Shown in pieces: positions 7,558 to 14,578 of a stretch of 22,511 nt of DNA (position 1 is its first letter; each line of letters opens with the position of its first letter). The notes below the pieces were generated by a model, which searched no databases, was not told the DNA's origin, and was given only the letters and a program-made list of their open reading frames with translations. The position numbers were made by a program, and so were the translations under genes. Source of the DNA: JAIXUI01 sp943373175 (GTDB taxonomy: Bacteria > Bacteroidota > Bacteroidia > UBA7662 > JAIXUI01); NCBI GenBank assembly GCA_943373175.1, contig CALSBM010000051.1:1-22511 (forward strand), given 5' to 3'.

Positions 7558-8463
7558 TTAAAATCTTAATGTATAGCTTACAAAAGGAAAACCAAAAGGG
7601 AATGCTCTTGCAATATCAGGATTGATTACAAATGCTAAGTCAAAAGCGGTGCTTTCACCCATTATTCGAATGCCGTAGGAAGCTATTCCATAGTACGTTT
7701 CTCCCGGTAAAAACCAGTTCTCGGTAATTACGGCAACTTTTTTCGCTACTCTGGCTGTACCGGAAAGGGTGATTGCCGGCTTACTGCTAAAATGTCCTTC
7801 AACATACCCCCAACCTAACCCTCCCGATAAGTTATAGTCCTTATTGCCGTAGGTGGCAACTCCATACGTAATACCGAAACTACCACGGCTTCCATCTTCG
7901 TTTGTTGGGATGTTTACATATAGCAATCCCCCGCCTAAATGAAGCGATTTGCTAACCTTAAAGCTGACTTTTGGGGTCAGGAAAAAAATGGGAGTATAGG
8001 CTCTATCGCTTCTTGAAAGCAGTGTGGTAATTTCGAAGCCTCCACCAATGGAAATGTTGTCAGTAACTCCCACCTGAAAGGAATTAAGAAGCAACCACGT
8101 GTTTTGAAAATACCCTTCTCCTTTTTTTAATGGAATTGCCGATGGTCCATAAAAGTATCGGGATGTATGTGGATTGGTGAACCAATAAACCCCCTTTCTG
8201 AAATTCTCGTCTTTAACTTCCTCAATGCGTGTTAGGTTAATGACCAAAAGCTCTACTCTAGGAATTGCCGATGTTTTAATGATAATTTTTACGGCATCCC
8301 GGTATAGAATACTCCCGACATAAACGGAACCATCGTTCATTTCTATCCGATACACCTTGGTAGAATCAGAGCCAATCTCTGGTAAATCCCTTTGTTGAGC
8401 CTGTACTTCCGGACAAGTTGCTGTAACTAAAACAACTAGAATTAATCGCAGTAAAATTTTCAT
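7558..8463 (-). CDS. Outer-membrane beta-barrel protein of unknown function
   Basis: The 301-residue product starts with a signal peptide (MKILLRLILVVLVTA, cut near VQAQ). It has a small beta-rich N-terminal module at about 37-85 (YRIEMNDGSVYVGSILY, IIIKTS, LTRIEEV) resembling an SH3/Sm-like strand set. A segment that I recognise as conserved in Bacteroidota follows: YWFTNPHTSRYFYGPSAIPL, KGEGYFQNTWLLLNSF, GVTDNISIGGGFE. The rest alternates hydrophobic and polar residues as in a transmembrane barrel and ends in SYTLRF; a terminal Phe is a typical outer-membrane sorting signal. It is convergent with the DUF6671-like gene and divergent from the TetR gene, with its own good promoter candidate. 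The substrate or role cannot be inferred. Confidence 0.85.
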   Translation of the reverse strand: MKILLRLILVVLVTATCPEVQAQQRDLPEIGSDSTKVYRIEMNDGSVYVGSILYRDAVKIIIKTSAIPRVELLVINLTRIEEVKDENFRKGVYWFTNPHTSRYFYGPSAIPLKKGEGYFQNTWLLLNSFQVGVTDNISIGGGFEITTLLSRSDRAYTPIFFLTPKVSFKVSKSLHLGGGLLYVNIPTNEDGSRGSFGITYGVATYGNKDYNLSGGLGWGYVEGHFSSKPAITLSGTARVAKKVAVITENWFLPGETYYGIASYGIRIMGESTAFDLAFVINPDIARAFPFGFPFVSYTLRF

Positions 8464-8490
8464 AGGATAAGGATTTTATTTCGAATTGAA

Positions 8491-8523
8491 CAAATATAGG
8501 CCCTTTTGACACTTGAGATGCAA
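8491..8523 (-). promoter_or_regulatory. Candidate Bacteroidota promoter for the outer-membrane protein gene
   Basis: On the reverse strand, TATATTTG (8498-8491) is a perfect TAnnTTTG -7 element, and a TTG (8523-8521) lies 22 bases upstream as a possible -33 element. The ATG at 8463 follows the -7 box by 27 bases. This is the best promoter match in the window. Confidence 0.55.
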
Positions 8524-8654
8524 GTCGTTGAGAGCTCGTCCTGTCATTTTTGTTCTAATATTTGAATGATTATTCATCTTCTTTTTATCGATTTTCTTAA
8601 AAGAGTTTTTAAATAAAAAGTCACGGGTTAAGGTGGATTAAATTTTTTTCTTCT

Positions 8655-8662
8655 TTACTTTG
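8655..8662 (+). promoter_or_regulatory. Candidate -7 element of the tetR-paaABCD operon
   Basis: TTACTTTG matches TAnnTTTG except at the second base and abuts the palindrome at 8663-8676. Transcription would start within or just after the palindrome, only some 10-15 bases before the GTG at 8683. No clear -33 TTG is seen upstream, which is AT-rich. Confidence 0.45.
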
Positions 8663-8676
8663 CTAACAACCGTTAG
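8663..8676 (+). promoter_or_regulatory. Candidate PaaR operator
   Basis: CTAAC-AACC-GTTAG is a perfect 5-bp inverted repeat with a 4-base centre, just before the tetR start and overlapping the expected transcription start. As I recall it, the PaaR consensus described for Thermus is CNAACGNNCGTTNG; this site matches it at every fixed position but one (A for the first G). An overlapping longer palindrome, GCTAAC-N8-GTTAGC, spans 8662-8681. Repressor binding here would block the whole operon, including the regulator itself. Inference from symmetry, position and family knowledge. Confidence 0.6.
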
Positions 8677-8682
8677 TTAGCT

Positions 8683-9255
8683 GTGGAAGTTATCACTGAG
8701 AAGAAAGCACGCATCACCGACATTGCCACGCGATTGTTTCGGGAGAAAGGCTATGCGGCCACCAGCATGCGTGATCTTGCTCAAGAAGTGGGCATCGAGG
8801 CGGCCTCGCTTTACAGCCATGTAAAGTCGAAGGAGGAAATCCTTAGTCGCATTTGCTTCACCCTCGCCGAAGCATTCTTCACAGCACAACATCAAGCCCT
8901 CCAACCCGACGACTCCTCGCCCGAAGCCTTGCGCAAAGCCGTAGAAGCCCATGTTGGTGTAGTTGCTGTCCACCTCAGCGCGTCTGGTGTGTTTCTCCAC
9001 GAATGGCGGCATCTTAGCGAACCCAGCCTAAGCCAATTCTTGGAGTTGCGTCAGCAGTACGAAATCCATTGGCTGAAGCTCCTGCGCCGTGGAAAAGACG
9101 AAGGCGTATTTCATTACGAGGACGAGGCCATTGCCGTTCGCCATATCCTGTCGGCTCTCAACTGGATTTACGACTGGTACAAACCCAATGGCCGCTATTC
9201 GGTAGCGCAGCTCTCAGCGCACATTTCTCAACTGATCATTCAAGGCATTCAATAA
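8683..9255 (+). CDS. TetR/AcrR-family regulator, probable PaaR-type repressor of phenylacetate genes
   Basis: The 190-residue protein has an N-terminal TetR helix-turn-helix at about 9-55: ARITDIATRLFREKGY, ATSMRDLAQEVGIEAASLYSHVKSKEEIL. The C-terminal part is an all-helical ligand-binding domain, with WRHLSEPSLSQFLELRQQYE and the family-like ILSALNWIYDWYKPNGRYS. It is the first gene of a run with paaABCD (14 bases to paaA), and a palindrome lies at its promoter. By analogy with TetR-type PaaR it would repress the operon until phenylacetyl-CoA binds. The start is GTG at 8683, and the leader would be only about 10-15 bases. GC content is high: 37 of 60 bases in 8881-8940, against 25 of 60 in 7201-7260. 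Confidence 0.9.
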   Translation: MEVITEKKARITDIATRLFREKGYAATSMRDLAQEVGIEAASLYSHVKSKEEILSRICFTLAEAFFTAQHQALQPDDSSPEALRKAVEAHVGVVAVHLSASGVFLHEWRHLSEPSLSQFLELRQQYEIHWLKLLRRGKDEGVFHYEDEAIAVRHILSALNWIYDWYKPNGRYSVAQLSAHISQLIIQGIQ

Positions 9256-9269
9256 ACCCACCCAATACC

Positions 9270-10268
9270 ATGTACGGAGGAGGATATATCCATCAGGATT
9301 CCAACCAAAAACCCAAGAACCACCTCGCAGAAGGCGAAGACCCCATCCGCTTGGCTGAGTTTGAAGCTCGCATTGCAGCGGGAGACAAAATTGAACCCCG
9401 AGACTGGATGCCCACAGAGTACCGCCGCCAACTCATTCGCATGATTGAGCAACACGCACACTCCGAAGTCATCGGCTCTCTGCCCGAAGGCACTTGGATT
9501 ACTCGTGCTCCCGGTTTCCGTCGTAAGATGGCGCTTATGGCAAAAGTGCAGGACGAAATTGGCCATGCTCAACTGCTCTACTCCGCAGCCGAAACTCTTG
9601 GAAAGCCTCGGGAGCAGATGATTAACGACCTCATCAATGGTAAATCCAAGTACTCTAACGTCTTCAACTATCCGGCTAAAACCTGGGCCGACGTTGCCGT
9701 AATTGGATTCCTCATCGATGCGGCTGCAATCGTTAACCAAGTCGCTAACTCCAAAGGCTCTTATGGGCCGTATTGCCGCGCACTCGAGCGGATTTGCTAC
9801 GAGGAAAGCTTCCACCTTAAGCAAGGTCACGACATTTTCGTGTTCTTGGCTACGGGAACAGACATTCAGCGCGACATGGTTCAACAAGCACTTAACCGAT
9901 GGTGGAAACCCATCATGCACTTCTTCGGGCCGTCCGATAAATCATCCGTACATACCGAAACGTTGATGCGCTGGAAAGTGAAAATGGCTTCAAACGACGA
10001 TATGCGTCAGCAGTTCCTCAATATGTATGTGCCTAAAATCCGCGAAGTAGGAATTACTATTCCGGATGCGGAACTGAAGAAAAACCCATTAACCAATGAA
10101 TGGGAATTCAGTGATCCGGATTGGGCAGAATTCTACGAAGTCATTAAAGGCAATGGTCCTTGCAACAGCGAGCGTATCGCTGTACGTAAATGGGCCGAAG
10201 ATCATGGCCGATGGGTGCGTGAAGCCCTACTGAAACCTTCTCACCGTTACACCGTACCTCTTGCTTAA
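9270..10268 (+). CDS. paaA: 1,2-phenylacetyl-CoA epoxidase, catalytic subunit PaaA
   Basis: The 332-residue product is the diiron catalytic subunit of the multicomponent monooxygenase that epoxidises the ring of phenylacetyl-CoA in aerobic phenylacetate breakdown. It is a ferritin-like helical bundle with two ExxH motifs, E96-IG-H99 in VQDEIGHAQLL and E179-SF-H182 in CYEESFHLKQGH, plus E66 in HAHSEVIG as a likely further ligand. Other hallmarks are PEGTWITRAPGFRRK, NRWWKPIMHFFGPSD and the C-terminal DPDWAEFYEVIKGNGPCN. The ATG at 9270 is chosen; the frame stays open upstream only through the tetR gene, and the residues before Met lack family similarity. It is slightly longer than the E. coli protein at the N-terminus. 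It ends 4 bases before paaB. Confidence 0.97.
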   Translation: MYGGGYIHQDSNQKPKNHLAEGEDPIRLAEFEARIAAGDKIEPRDWMPTEYRRQLIRMIEQHAHSEVIGSLPEGTWITRAPGFRRKMALMAKVQDEIGHAQLLYSAAETLGKPREQMINDLINGKSKYSNVFNYPAKTWADVAVIGFLIDAAAIVNQVANSKGSYGPYCRALERICYEESFHLKQGHDIFVFLATGTDIQRDMVQQALNRWWKPIMHFFGPSDKSSVHTETLMRWKVKMASNDDMRQQFLNMYVPKIREVGITIPDAELKKNPLTNEWEFSDPDWAEFYEVIKGNGPCNSERIAVRKWAEDHGRWVREALLKPSHRYTVPLA

Positions 10269-10272
10269 GACC

Positions 10273-10653
10273 ATGAAACTGAACTCACTCGATCCACGGG
10301 TCAATCGCATGGAGCTCTCCGACGAGAACCCCTACAAGGACCAAGTCCTTCATAACATGGAGCACTGGGAGACTTACGAAGTCTTCCATCAGAAAAAACG
10401 CGGCACCCAGCATTTGCACTGCGGAATTGTTCACGCGCCTAACGCCGATATGGCACTCTTGTTCGCCAAAGAACAGTTTGCTCGAAGAGGCGAAACGTCT
10501 AACCTTTGGGTGGTGAAAACCGAACACGTGATGGCGGTTGATTACGGCGATGCCGACATCTTCGAAACAACTCCAGAGAAAGTTTACCGCGATCCTTCCG
10601 GTTATAAGGTCATGGATCGTATCAACGAATTCAAAAAGAAACAAAACGCATGA
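10273..10653 (+). CDS. paaB: 1,2-phenylacetyl-CoA epoxidase, subunit PaaB
   Basis: The 126-residue product matches PaaB, the small non-catalytic subunit that bridges PaaA-PaaC units and is needed for electron delivery to the complex. Conserved features are WETYEVFHQKKRGTQHLHCG at about 34-53, VHAPNADMALLFAKEQFARRGE, NLWVVKTEHV and the ETTPEKVYRDPSGYKV stretch. The ATG at 10273 lies 4 bases after the paaA stop. The frame could extend 12 bases upstream to a TTG inside paaA, but the ATG is the natural start. Its TGA overlaps the ATG of paaC (ATGA), indicating translational coupling and the balanced output expected for a complex. Confidence 0.96.
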   Translation: MKLNSLDPRVNRMELSDENPYKDQVLHNMEHWETYEVFHQKKRGTQHLHCGIVHAPNADMALLFAKEQFARRGETSNLWVVKTEHVMAVDYGDADIFETTPEKVYRDPSGYKVMDRINEFKKKQNA

Positions 10654-11417
10654 GTCCGGAACAAATTAAAGACTTACGTCAATTGCTGTATCGCTTGGCC
10701 GATGATCAACTCATCATCGGGCACCGTAATTCGGAATGGACAGGCTTAGGCCCGGTACTGGAAGAAGACATTGCATTCTCCTCTATAGCTCAAGACAAAG
10801 TAGGCCATGCCCACGCACTGTATCAATTGTTGAATCAGGAACTCGCAGAACCGGAACCCGACACCATTGCCTTTATGCGGGATGAAATGGACTTTTTCTG
10901 CTGTCATTTTGTAGAAATGCCTATTGGCGAGTACGATTTCAGCCTGATTCGTCACTGGCTATTCGACCTTGCTGAACAAATTCGTTTTGATGCGTATGCT
11001 GAAAGTCAGTGGTTGCCACTGGCGAAAGTAGCGCGTAAAATCAAAGGCGAAATCAAGTATCACGTATTCCATGCCGAAACTTGGGTAAAAACCTTAGCAG
11101 AAGGTACGGAAGAAAGCAAAGCACGGATGCAATCGGCTTTGAACGAAGTGCTGCCAATGGCCTTTGGATTATTTGAATGCAAGGAAAACAACGCTCTACT
11201 GGCAGAAGCAGGCTTGATTACCGCTGAGTCGGCGTTGCAAAGCCAGTGGGAAAGCCGTGTGAAAGCTTGTTTAACTGCCTGGGGACTGCAATGGCCATCT
11301 CAGGTTGATGCAAGCCGCTACCTAGGTGGCCGTCAAGGGTATCATACCAGCCAGCTACAACCTTTACTTAACGAAATGACAGAGGTTTATCGCCTCGATC
11401 CCAGCGCAGAATGGTAA
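10650..11417 (+). CDS. paaC: 1,2-phenylacetyl-CoA epoxidase, structural subunit PaaC
   Basis: The 255-residue ferritin-like protein is the structural partner that forms the heterodimer with PaaA. Features are LYRLADDQLIIGHRNSEWTG at about 12-31, EDIAFSSIAQDKVGHAHALY (the ExxH-like region that has lost the diiron set), WLFDLAEQIRFDAYAES, KIKGEIKYHVFHAETWV and the C-terminal LGGRQGYHTSQLQPLLNEM. The family is known to be inactive by itself. The start overlaps the paaB stop and the end overlaps the paaD start by 7 bases, so the four epoxidase genes are packed without gaps. Confidence 0.96.
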   Translation: MSPEQIKDLRQLLYRLADDQLIIGHRNSEWTGLGPVLEEDIAFSSIAQDKVGHAHALYQLLNQELAEPEPDTIAFMRDEMDFFCCHFVEMPIGEYDFSLIRHWLFDLAEQIRFDAYAESQWLPLAKVARKIKGEIKYHVFHAETWVKTLAEGTEESKARMQSALNEVLPMAFGLFECKENNALLAEAGLITAESALQSQWESRVKACLTAWGLQWPSQVDASRYLGGRQGYHTSQLQPLLNEMTEVYRLDPSAEW

Positions 11418-11896
11418 GCCCCCTTTCTGAACAACAGGTCATGGCCGCCCTTGAGGCGGTCATGGATCCTGAGATTCCGGTATTGTCGGTGGTAGATCTC
11501 GGCATCATCACCGGTGTAGAGATTGAAGATGACCTTGTTAAGGTGAATATGACGCCAACGTTTTCCGGCTGTCCTGCTCTGAAATTAATGGAAAAGCAAG
11601 TGCGAGAGGCGGTGGAAGGGCTTGGAGTACGTGCGGAAGTAATCACCAACTTTGATGTCGCTTGGAACTCGAACCGCATCAGCGAGAAAGGTCGAGAAAT
11701 CATCAAGAATTTTGGTTTAGCACCTCCACCTAAACATACCGGGAATCCGGACTTTGAGGCGATGCGACACACTGCCTGTCCCTATTGCAACAGCGAGAAT
11801 ACCACCATGAAGTCTCCTTTCGGCCCAACGCTCTGCCGTTCCCTGCACTATTGCTTCGACTGCTTGCAGGCTTTTGAGCAATTCAAGCCTGTATAA
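11411..11896 (+). CDS. paaD: Phenylacetate degradation protein PaaD (MIP18/DUF59 family)
   Basis: The 161-residue product has an N-terminal MIP18/DUF59 domain typical of Fe-S assembly helpers: VMDPEIPVLSVVDLGI at about 17-32 and TPTFSGCPALKLM with the conserved Cys54. A C-terminal zinc-finger-like tail follows, with C123PYC126, C142 and C148FDC151. PaaD (also called PaaJ) is required for epoxidase function in vivo and is thought to help mature the complex or its iron-sulphur reductase. The gene overlaps paaC by 7 bases. PaaE, the ferredoxin-type reductase that usually completes the set, does not follow: the next gene is unrelated, so the reductase must lie elsewhere. Confidence 0.95.
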   Translation: MVSPLSEQQVMAALEAVMDPEIPVLSVVDLGIITGVEIEDDLVKVNMTPTFSGCPALKLMEKQVREAVEGLGVRAEVITNFDVAWNSNRISEKGREIIKNFGLAPPPKHTGNPDFEAMRHTACPYCNSENTTMKSPFGPTLCRSLHYCFDCLQAFEQFKPV

Positions 11897-11902
11897 AAAA
11901 AC

Positions 11903-11910
11903 CATCTTTG
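11903..11910 (+). promoter_or_regulatory. Candidate -7 element for the acidic protein gene
   Basis: CATCTTTG differs from TAnnTTTG only in the first base and lies 5 bases before the ATG at 11916. If it is used, the transcript would start at or inside the start codon region. It could instead be chance in the 19-base gap after paaD. Confidence 0.3.
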
Positions 11911-11915
11911 CGGCC

Positions 11916-12485
11916 ATGCACACCTTAGAGCCGTATTACAACTGGATTGACGAATATTCTGCCGCGGAAGATGACCGTTCGCCTTTCTTCGGACGTATCT
12001 ACGACGAATTCGACTTTACACATCAGCTCTACAACTTCTTGTTACACCCACAGTGGGATGAGTTTGGTTCTGAAACCCTGTACACCAAAATCCTCTTTGC
12101 CGATTACGATCGCAATTTCGCTATCCTAGAATTTATTGGAGAGTGGAACGATTGCCTTCACAACGACATCATGCTTTTAAAGACCGAAGTGTTGGATATT
12201 TTGGTGGAAGAAGGCATCACCAAGTTCATTTTGATCGGAGAAAATGTCCTTAACTACCACGCCTCCGACGATTGCTACTACGAAGAGTTATTTCAGGACC
12301 TGGAAGATGGCTGGGTAGTAGCCCTGAACTTTCGAGAACACGTTATTGAAGACTTCAACAAAGCCGGCATAGACTACTACTGGATGTTTGGTGGCAACTT
12401 CGATCAATTCAATTGGCGCCGCCATAAACCCCAGCCGCTGTTCCAACTCATCGAGCAAATGGTGGTGAGACGATTGCCGGGGTGA
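11916..12485 (+). CDS. Hypothetical acidic protein, unknown function
   Basis: I do not recognise this 189-residue protein beyond a sense that similar ones occur in Bacteroidota. It has no signal peptide or membrane segment. It is rich in Asp, Glu, Tyr, Phe and Trp, with acidic clusters such as DEYSAAEDD, FDFTHQLYNFLLHPQWDEFG, EFIGEWNDCLHNDIM and DCYYEELFQDLEDGW, and ends in a more basic WRRHKPQPLFQLIEQMVVRRLPG. The alternation of ILFADYD, FAILEFIGEW, ITKFILIGENVL and GWVVALNF suggests an alpha/beta fold. The ATG at 11916 is chosen; the frame is open upstream to a GTG inside paaD, but that extension has poor context. It follows paaD by 19 bases with similar raised GC, so it may be co-transcribed, yet nothing links it to phenylacetate. 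It is convergent with serS. Confidence 0.75.
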   Translation: MHTLEPYYNWIDEYSAAEDDRSPFFGRIYDEFDFTHQLYNFLLHPQWDEFGSETLYTKILFADYDRNFAILEFIGEWNDCLHNDIMLLKTEVLDILVEEGITKFILIGENVLNYHASDDCYYEELFQDLEDGWVVALNFREHVIEDFNKAGIDYYWMFGGNFDQFNWRRHKPQPLFQLIEQMVVRRLPG

Positions 12486-12539
12486 TGAGTTACCACCCTT
12501 GTATCTGAATGTATTGTGGAAGCAGGGCTTGACCTGATT

Positions 12540-13814
12540 CTACTGTATCGTTTCGAAGCCGGTATAAGGCTGCAACACTTTTGGAATGTGGATGCCAGTT
12601 TCAGTTTGGTTGTTTTCGAGCAGTGCTGCTACAATACGAGGCAGTGCCAACGCCGAACCATTCAGGGTATGCACAAGTTGGTTTTTACCATCGCCTTTGG
12701 GCCGGAAACGGGCTTTTAGCCGATTGGCCTGAAAGGCTTCGAAATTAGAAACAGAACTGACTTCGAGCCAACGTTCTTGGGCGGCACTCCACACTTCAAA
12801 ATCGTAGGTAAGGGCAGAAGCAAAGCTCATATCGCCACCACAAAGTCGGATGATGCGGAAAGGCAGTTCTAAGGAGCGCATAAGTGCTGCAACATAGTCG
12901 CGCATTTCCTCGAGTACGTGGTACGAGGTTTCGGGTTTTACTAATTGCACAATTTCGACTTTATCGAACTGGTGAAGTCGGTTTAAGCCTCTTACGTGTG
13001 CGCCGTAGGAGCCTGCTTCACGCCGAAAGCAAGGGGTGTAGGCGGTGTTTTTTACCGGAAGCTGGCTTTCTTCGAGCAACACATCGCGGTATAGGTTGGT
13101 GACGGGAACTTCGGCAGTTGGCGCAAGGTAGAGGTTATCGAGTCCAACAAAATACATCTGACCTTCCTTGTCGGGAAGCTGCCCGGTTCCATAGCCGGAA
13201 TCGGCATTGACCAGAATTGGTGGCTCTATTTCAAGATAACCGGCTGCGGTTGCTTGATCGAGGAAGTAGTTGATTAATGCTCGTTGAAGTCGTGCTCCTT
13301 TGCCTTTATAGACAGGAAAGCCTGCACCAGTGATTTTGACCCCTAGTTCGAAATCGATTAAATCGTGTTTAGAAGCGAGCTCCCAATGGGGCTGAGCTCC
13401 GGCTGGCAGGGTCGGGAAGTCACCATGGCGATATACTTCCAGGTTTTCTTCCGGGGTTCTACCTTCTGGTACGCTTGAGTGAGGTACGTTGGGAAGTTGG
13501 ATTAAGAGTTCCTGAATTTGGCTTTCCGTAGCTTCGAACCCATCTTCTAAAGCTTTAATTTCGGTCTTTAACCCGGCTGATTGCTCACGTGCATTTTCAG
13601 CTTCCTGCTTTTGACCGCTTTTCATAAACTCACCAATAGATTTGGAAAGCTTGTTGGCTTCTGCCTTTAGGTTATCGAGGGTTAGTTGTTTGAAACGACG
13701 GTCTTCATCGAGCTTCAGAATTGCATCAATTAAGTGAAGTGGGGTGAAGTGCTTTTTGCGAAGTCCTTCGCGAATAAGTTCGGTGTTCTCCTTGAGTTGA
13801 GTCAGCGTGAGCAT
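12540..13814 (-). CDS. serS: Seryl-tRNA synthetase
   Basis: The 424-residue class II aminoacyl-tRNA synthetase charges tRNA-Ser (and tRNA-Sec where present). The N-terminal 100 residues form the long antiparallel coiled coil that grips the tRNA arm (MLTLTQLKENTELIREGLRK, then KLDEDRR to about residue 100). The catalytic part has LYLAPTAEVPVTNLYRD, motif 2 FRREAGSYG, HQFDKVEIVQ, EVSSVSNFEAFQANRLKAR and motif 3 NGSALALPRIVAALLEN. The ATG at 13814 is chosen because SerRS proteins begin with this MLTL sequence; the frame continues six codons upstream without family similarity. It faces the acidic protein gene tail to tail with 54 bases between and no obvious hairpin there. Confidence 0.98.
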   Translation of the reverse strand: MLTLTQLKENTELIREGLRKKHFTPLHLIDAILKLDEDRRFKQLTLDNLKAEANKLSKSIGEFMKSGQKQEAENAREQSAGLKTEIKALEDGFEATESQIQELLIQLPNVPHSSVPEGRTPEENLEVYRHGDFPTLPAGAQPHWELASKHDLIDFELGVKITGAGFPVYKGKGARLQRALINYFLDQATAAGYLEIEPPILVNADSGYGTGQLPDKEGQMYFVGLDNLYLAPTAEVPVTNLYRDVLLEESQLPVKNTAYTPCFRREAGSYGAHVRGLNRLHQFDKVEIVQLVKPETSYHVLEEMRDYVAALMRSLELPFRIIRLCGGDMSFASALTYDFEVWSAAQERWLEVSSVSNFEAFQANRLKARFRPKGDGKNQLVHTLNGSALALPRIVAALLENNQTETGIHIPKVLQPYTGFETIQ

Positions 13815-13818
13815 GCTG

Positions 13819-13826
13819 CGAAGATA
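13819..13826 (-). promoter_or_regulatory. Candidate -7 element for serS
   Basis: The reverse strand reads TATCTTCG, matching TAnnTTTG at all but one position, 4 bases upstream of the ATG at 13814. This implies an extremely short leader, if used. No -33 TTG at the standard distance. Confidence 0.35.
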
Positions 13827-13912
13827 AAACAATCCTATTGCCTCACTAAGTTGTAACGCTTCGAGCCATATTTTCCTGTTAAGATTTGAGAGGATATGCG
13901 TACTTTTAAAGT

Positions 13913-14371
13913 GTGAAGCGATTGTGGCTAATCATGGTGATTGGCGTGTTGATGGGTTTTAACGTTGATGCACAGCAAAAAAGGATGTCCGAAAGCCAGG
14001 ATGCCAGTATCGGAGTCCGAATAAGTAGTTTAAGAGACAGCTATTTAGGAATTACTTTTCAGCAAAACCTACAAAAAGGAAGGTTAGAAGCTTTACTCGA
14101 GCGTTTAGATAATAGTTTATTGGTAACCGCATTATGGGAATATCAGCAACAAATTAACGGGAGTGATTTTTATTGGTATCCGGGTGCAGGGCTTCATTTA
14201 GGAGGCTATCGGGAGGGTATAAGCTTTGGTATAGACCTTATTGCAGGCTTAGAATATCAATTTCCGAAAGCTCCTTTTGTTCTTAGTTTTGATATTAAAC
14301 CGCATTTTCCACTCACTTCTGAGAGGAAAGAAGGAATATCAACCGGACTTTCCTTTCGTTACCGGTTTTAA
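13913..14371 (+). CDS. Small exported protein, probable outer-membrane beta-barrel
   Basis: The 152-residue product begins with a signal peptide (MKRLWLIMVIGVLMGFNVDA, then QQK). The mature part of about 130 residues alternates hydrophobic and polar residues: IGVRISSLRDSYLGITF, LLVTALWEYQQQ, WYPGAGLHLGGYREG, SFGIDLIAGLEYQF, FVLSFDIKPHFPL. It ends in STGLSFRYRF; a final Phe after amphipathic strands is typical of outer-membrane barrels. The likely form is a small eight-strand barrel, but no family is named. The start is GTG at 13913, because the next ATG would drop the basic n-region. A TACTTTTA box at 13901-13908 could be its -7 element. It is divergent from serS and stands alone before the giant adhesin gene. 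Confidence 0.75.
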   Translation: MKRLWLIMVIGVLMGFNVDAQQKRMSESQDASIGVRISSLRDSYLGITFQQNLQKGRLEALLERLDNSLLVTALWEYQQQINGSDFYWYPGAGLHLGGYREGISFGIDLIAGLEYQFPKAPFVLSFDIKPHFPLTSERKEGISTGLSFRYRF

Positions 14372-14578
14372 CTTAATTAATGGAATTTATTAAAAATGAC
14401 ATTGTTCGTTTTTAATTTTATTTCATGTTTTTATTTGATTAAGAATTTTTGGGTAAACTGCTTTTAAGAATCGTATTGCAAGATTGTTCAATGAAAATCA
14501 ATTTCATAGTTCTGCGCGAAGGTTAAAGTAGTCAATAACACATTCAAGAAGTTCTAATTTTGCAACTTCTTCAATCCT
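14372..14578 (+). other. AT-rich intergenic region before the giant adhesin gene
   Basis: A 207-base, strongly AT-rich gap with no open frame of note. Its only recognisable content is a perfect -7 box near its end (listed separately). No convincing terminator hairpin for the preceding gene was found. Confidence 0.5.
14555..14562 (+). promoter_or_regulatory. Candidate -7 element for the giant adhesin gene
   Basis: TAATTTTG is a perfect TAnnTTTG match 16 bases upstream of the ATG at 14579. A -33 TTG is not obvious at the usual spacing. Confidence 0.5.

Noticed and set aside
7522..7558. Terminator between the convergent DUF6671-like and outer-membrane genes
   Set aside because: ATTAACT and AGTTAAT form an inverted repeat, but the stem is AT-only with a loop of over 20 bases and no T-run, so it is too weak to call.
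9069..9269. N-terminal extension of paaA by 67 residues
   Set aside because: This stretch overlaps the real tetR frame and its Arg-rich translation does not resemble PaaA; the ATG at 9270 fits the family.
9249..9920. A 223-residue open frame on the minus strand
   Set aside because: It lies wholly opposite paaA, whose protein has clear family motifs; the minus-strand translation has no recognisable features.
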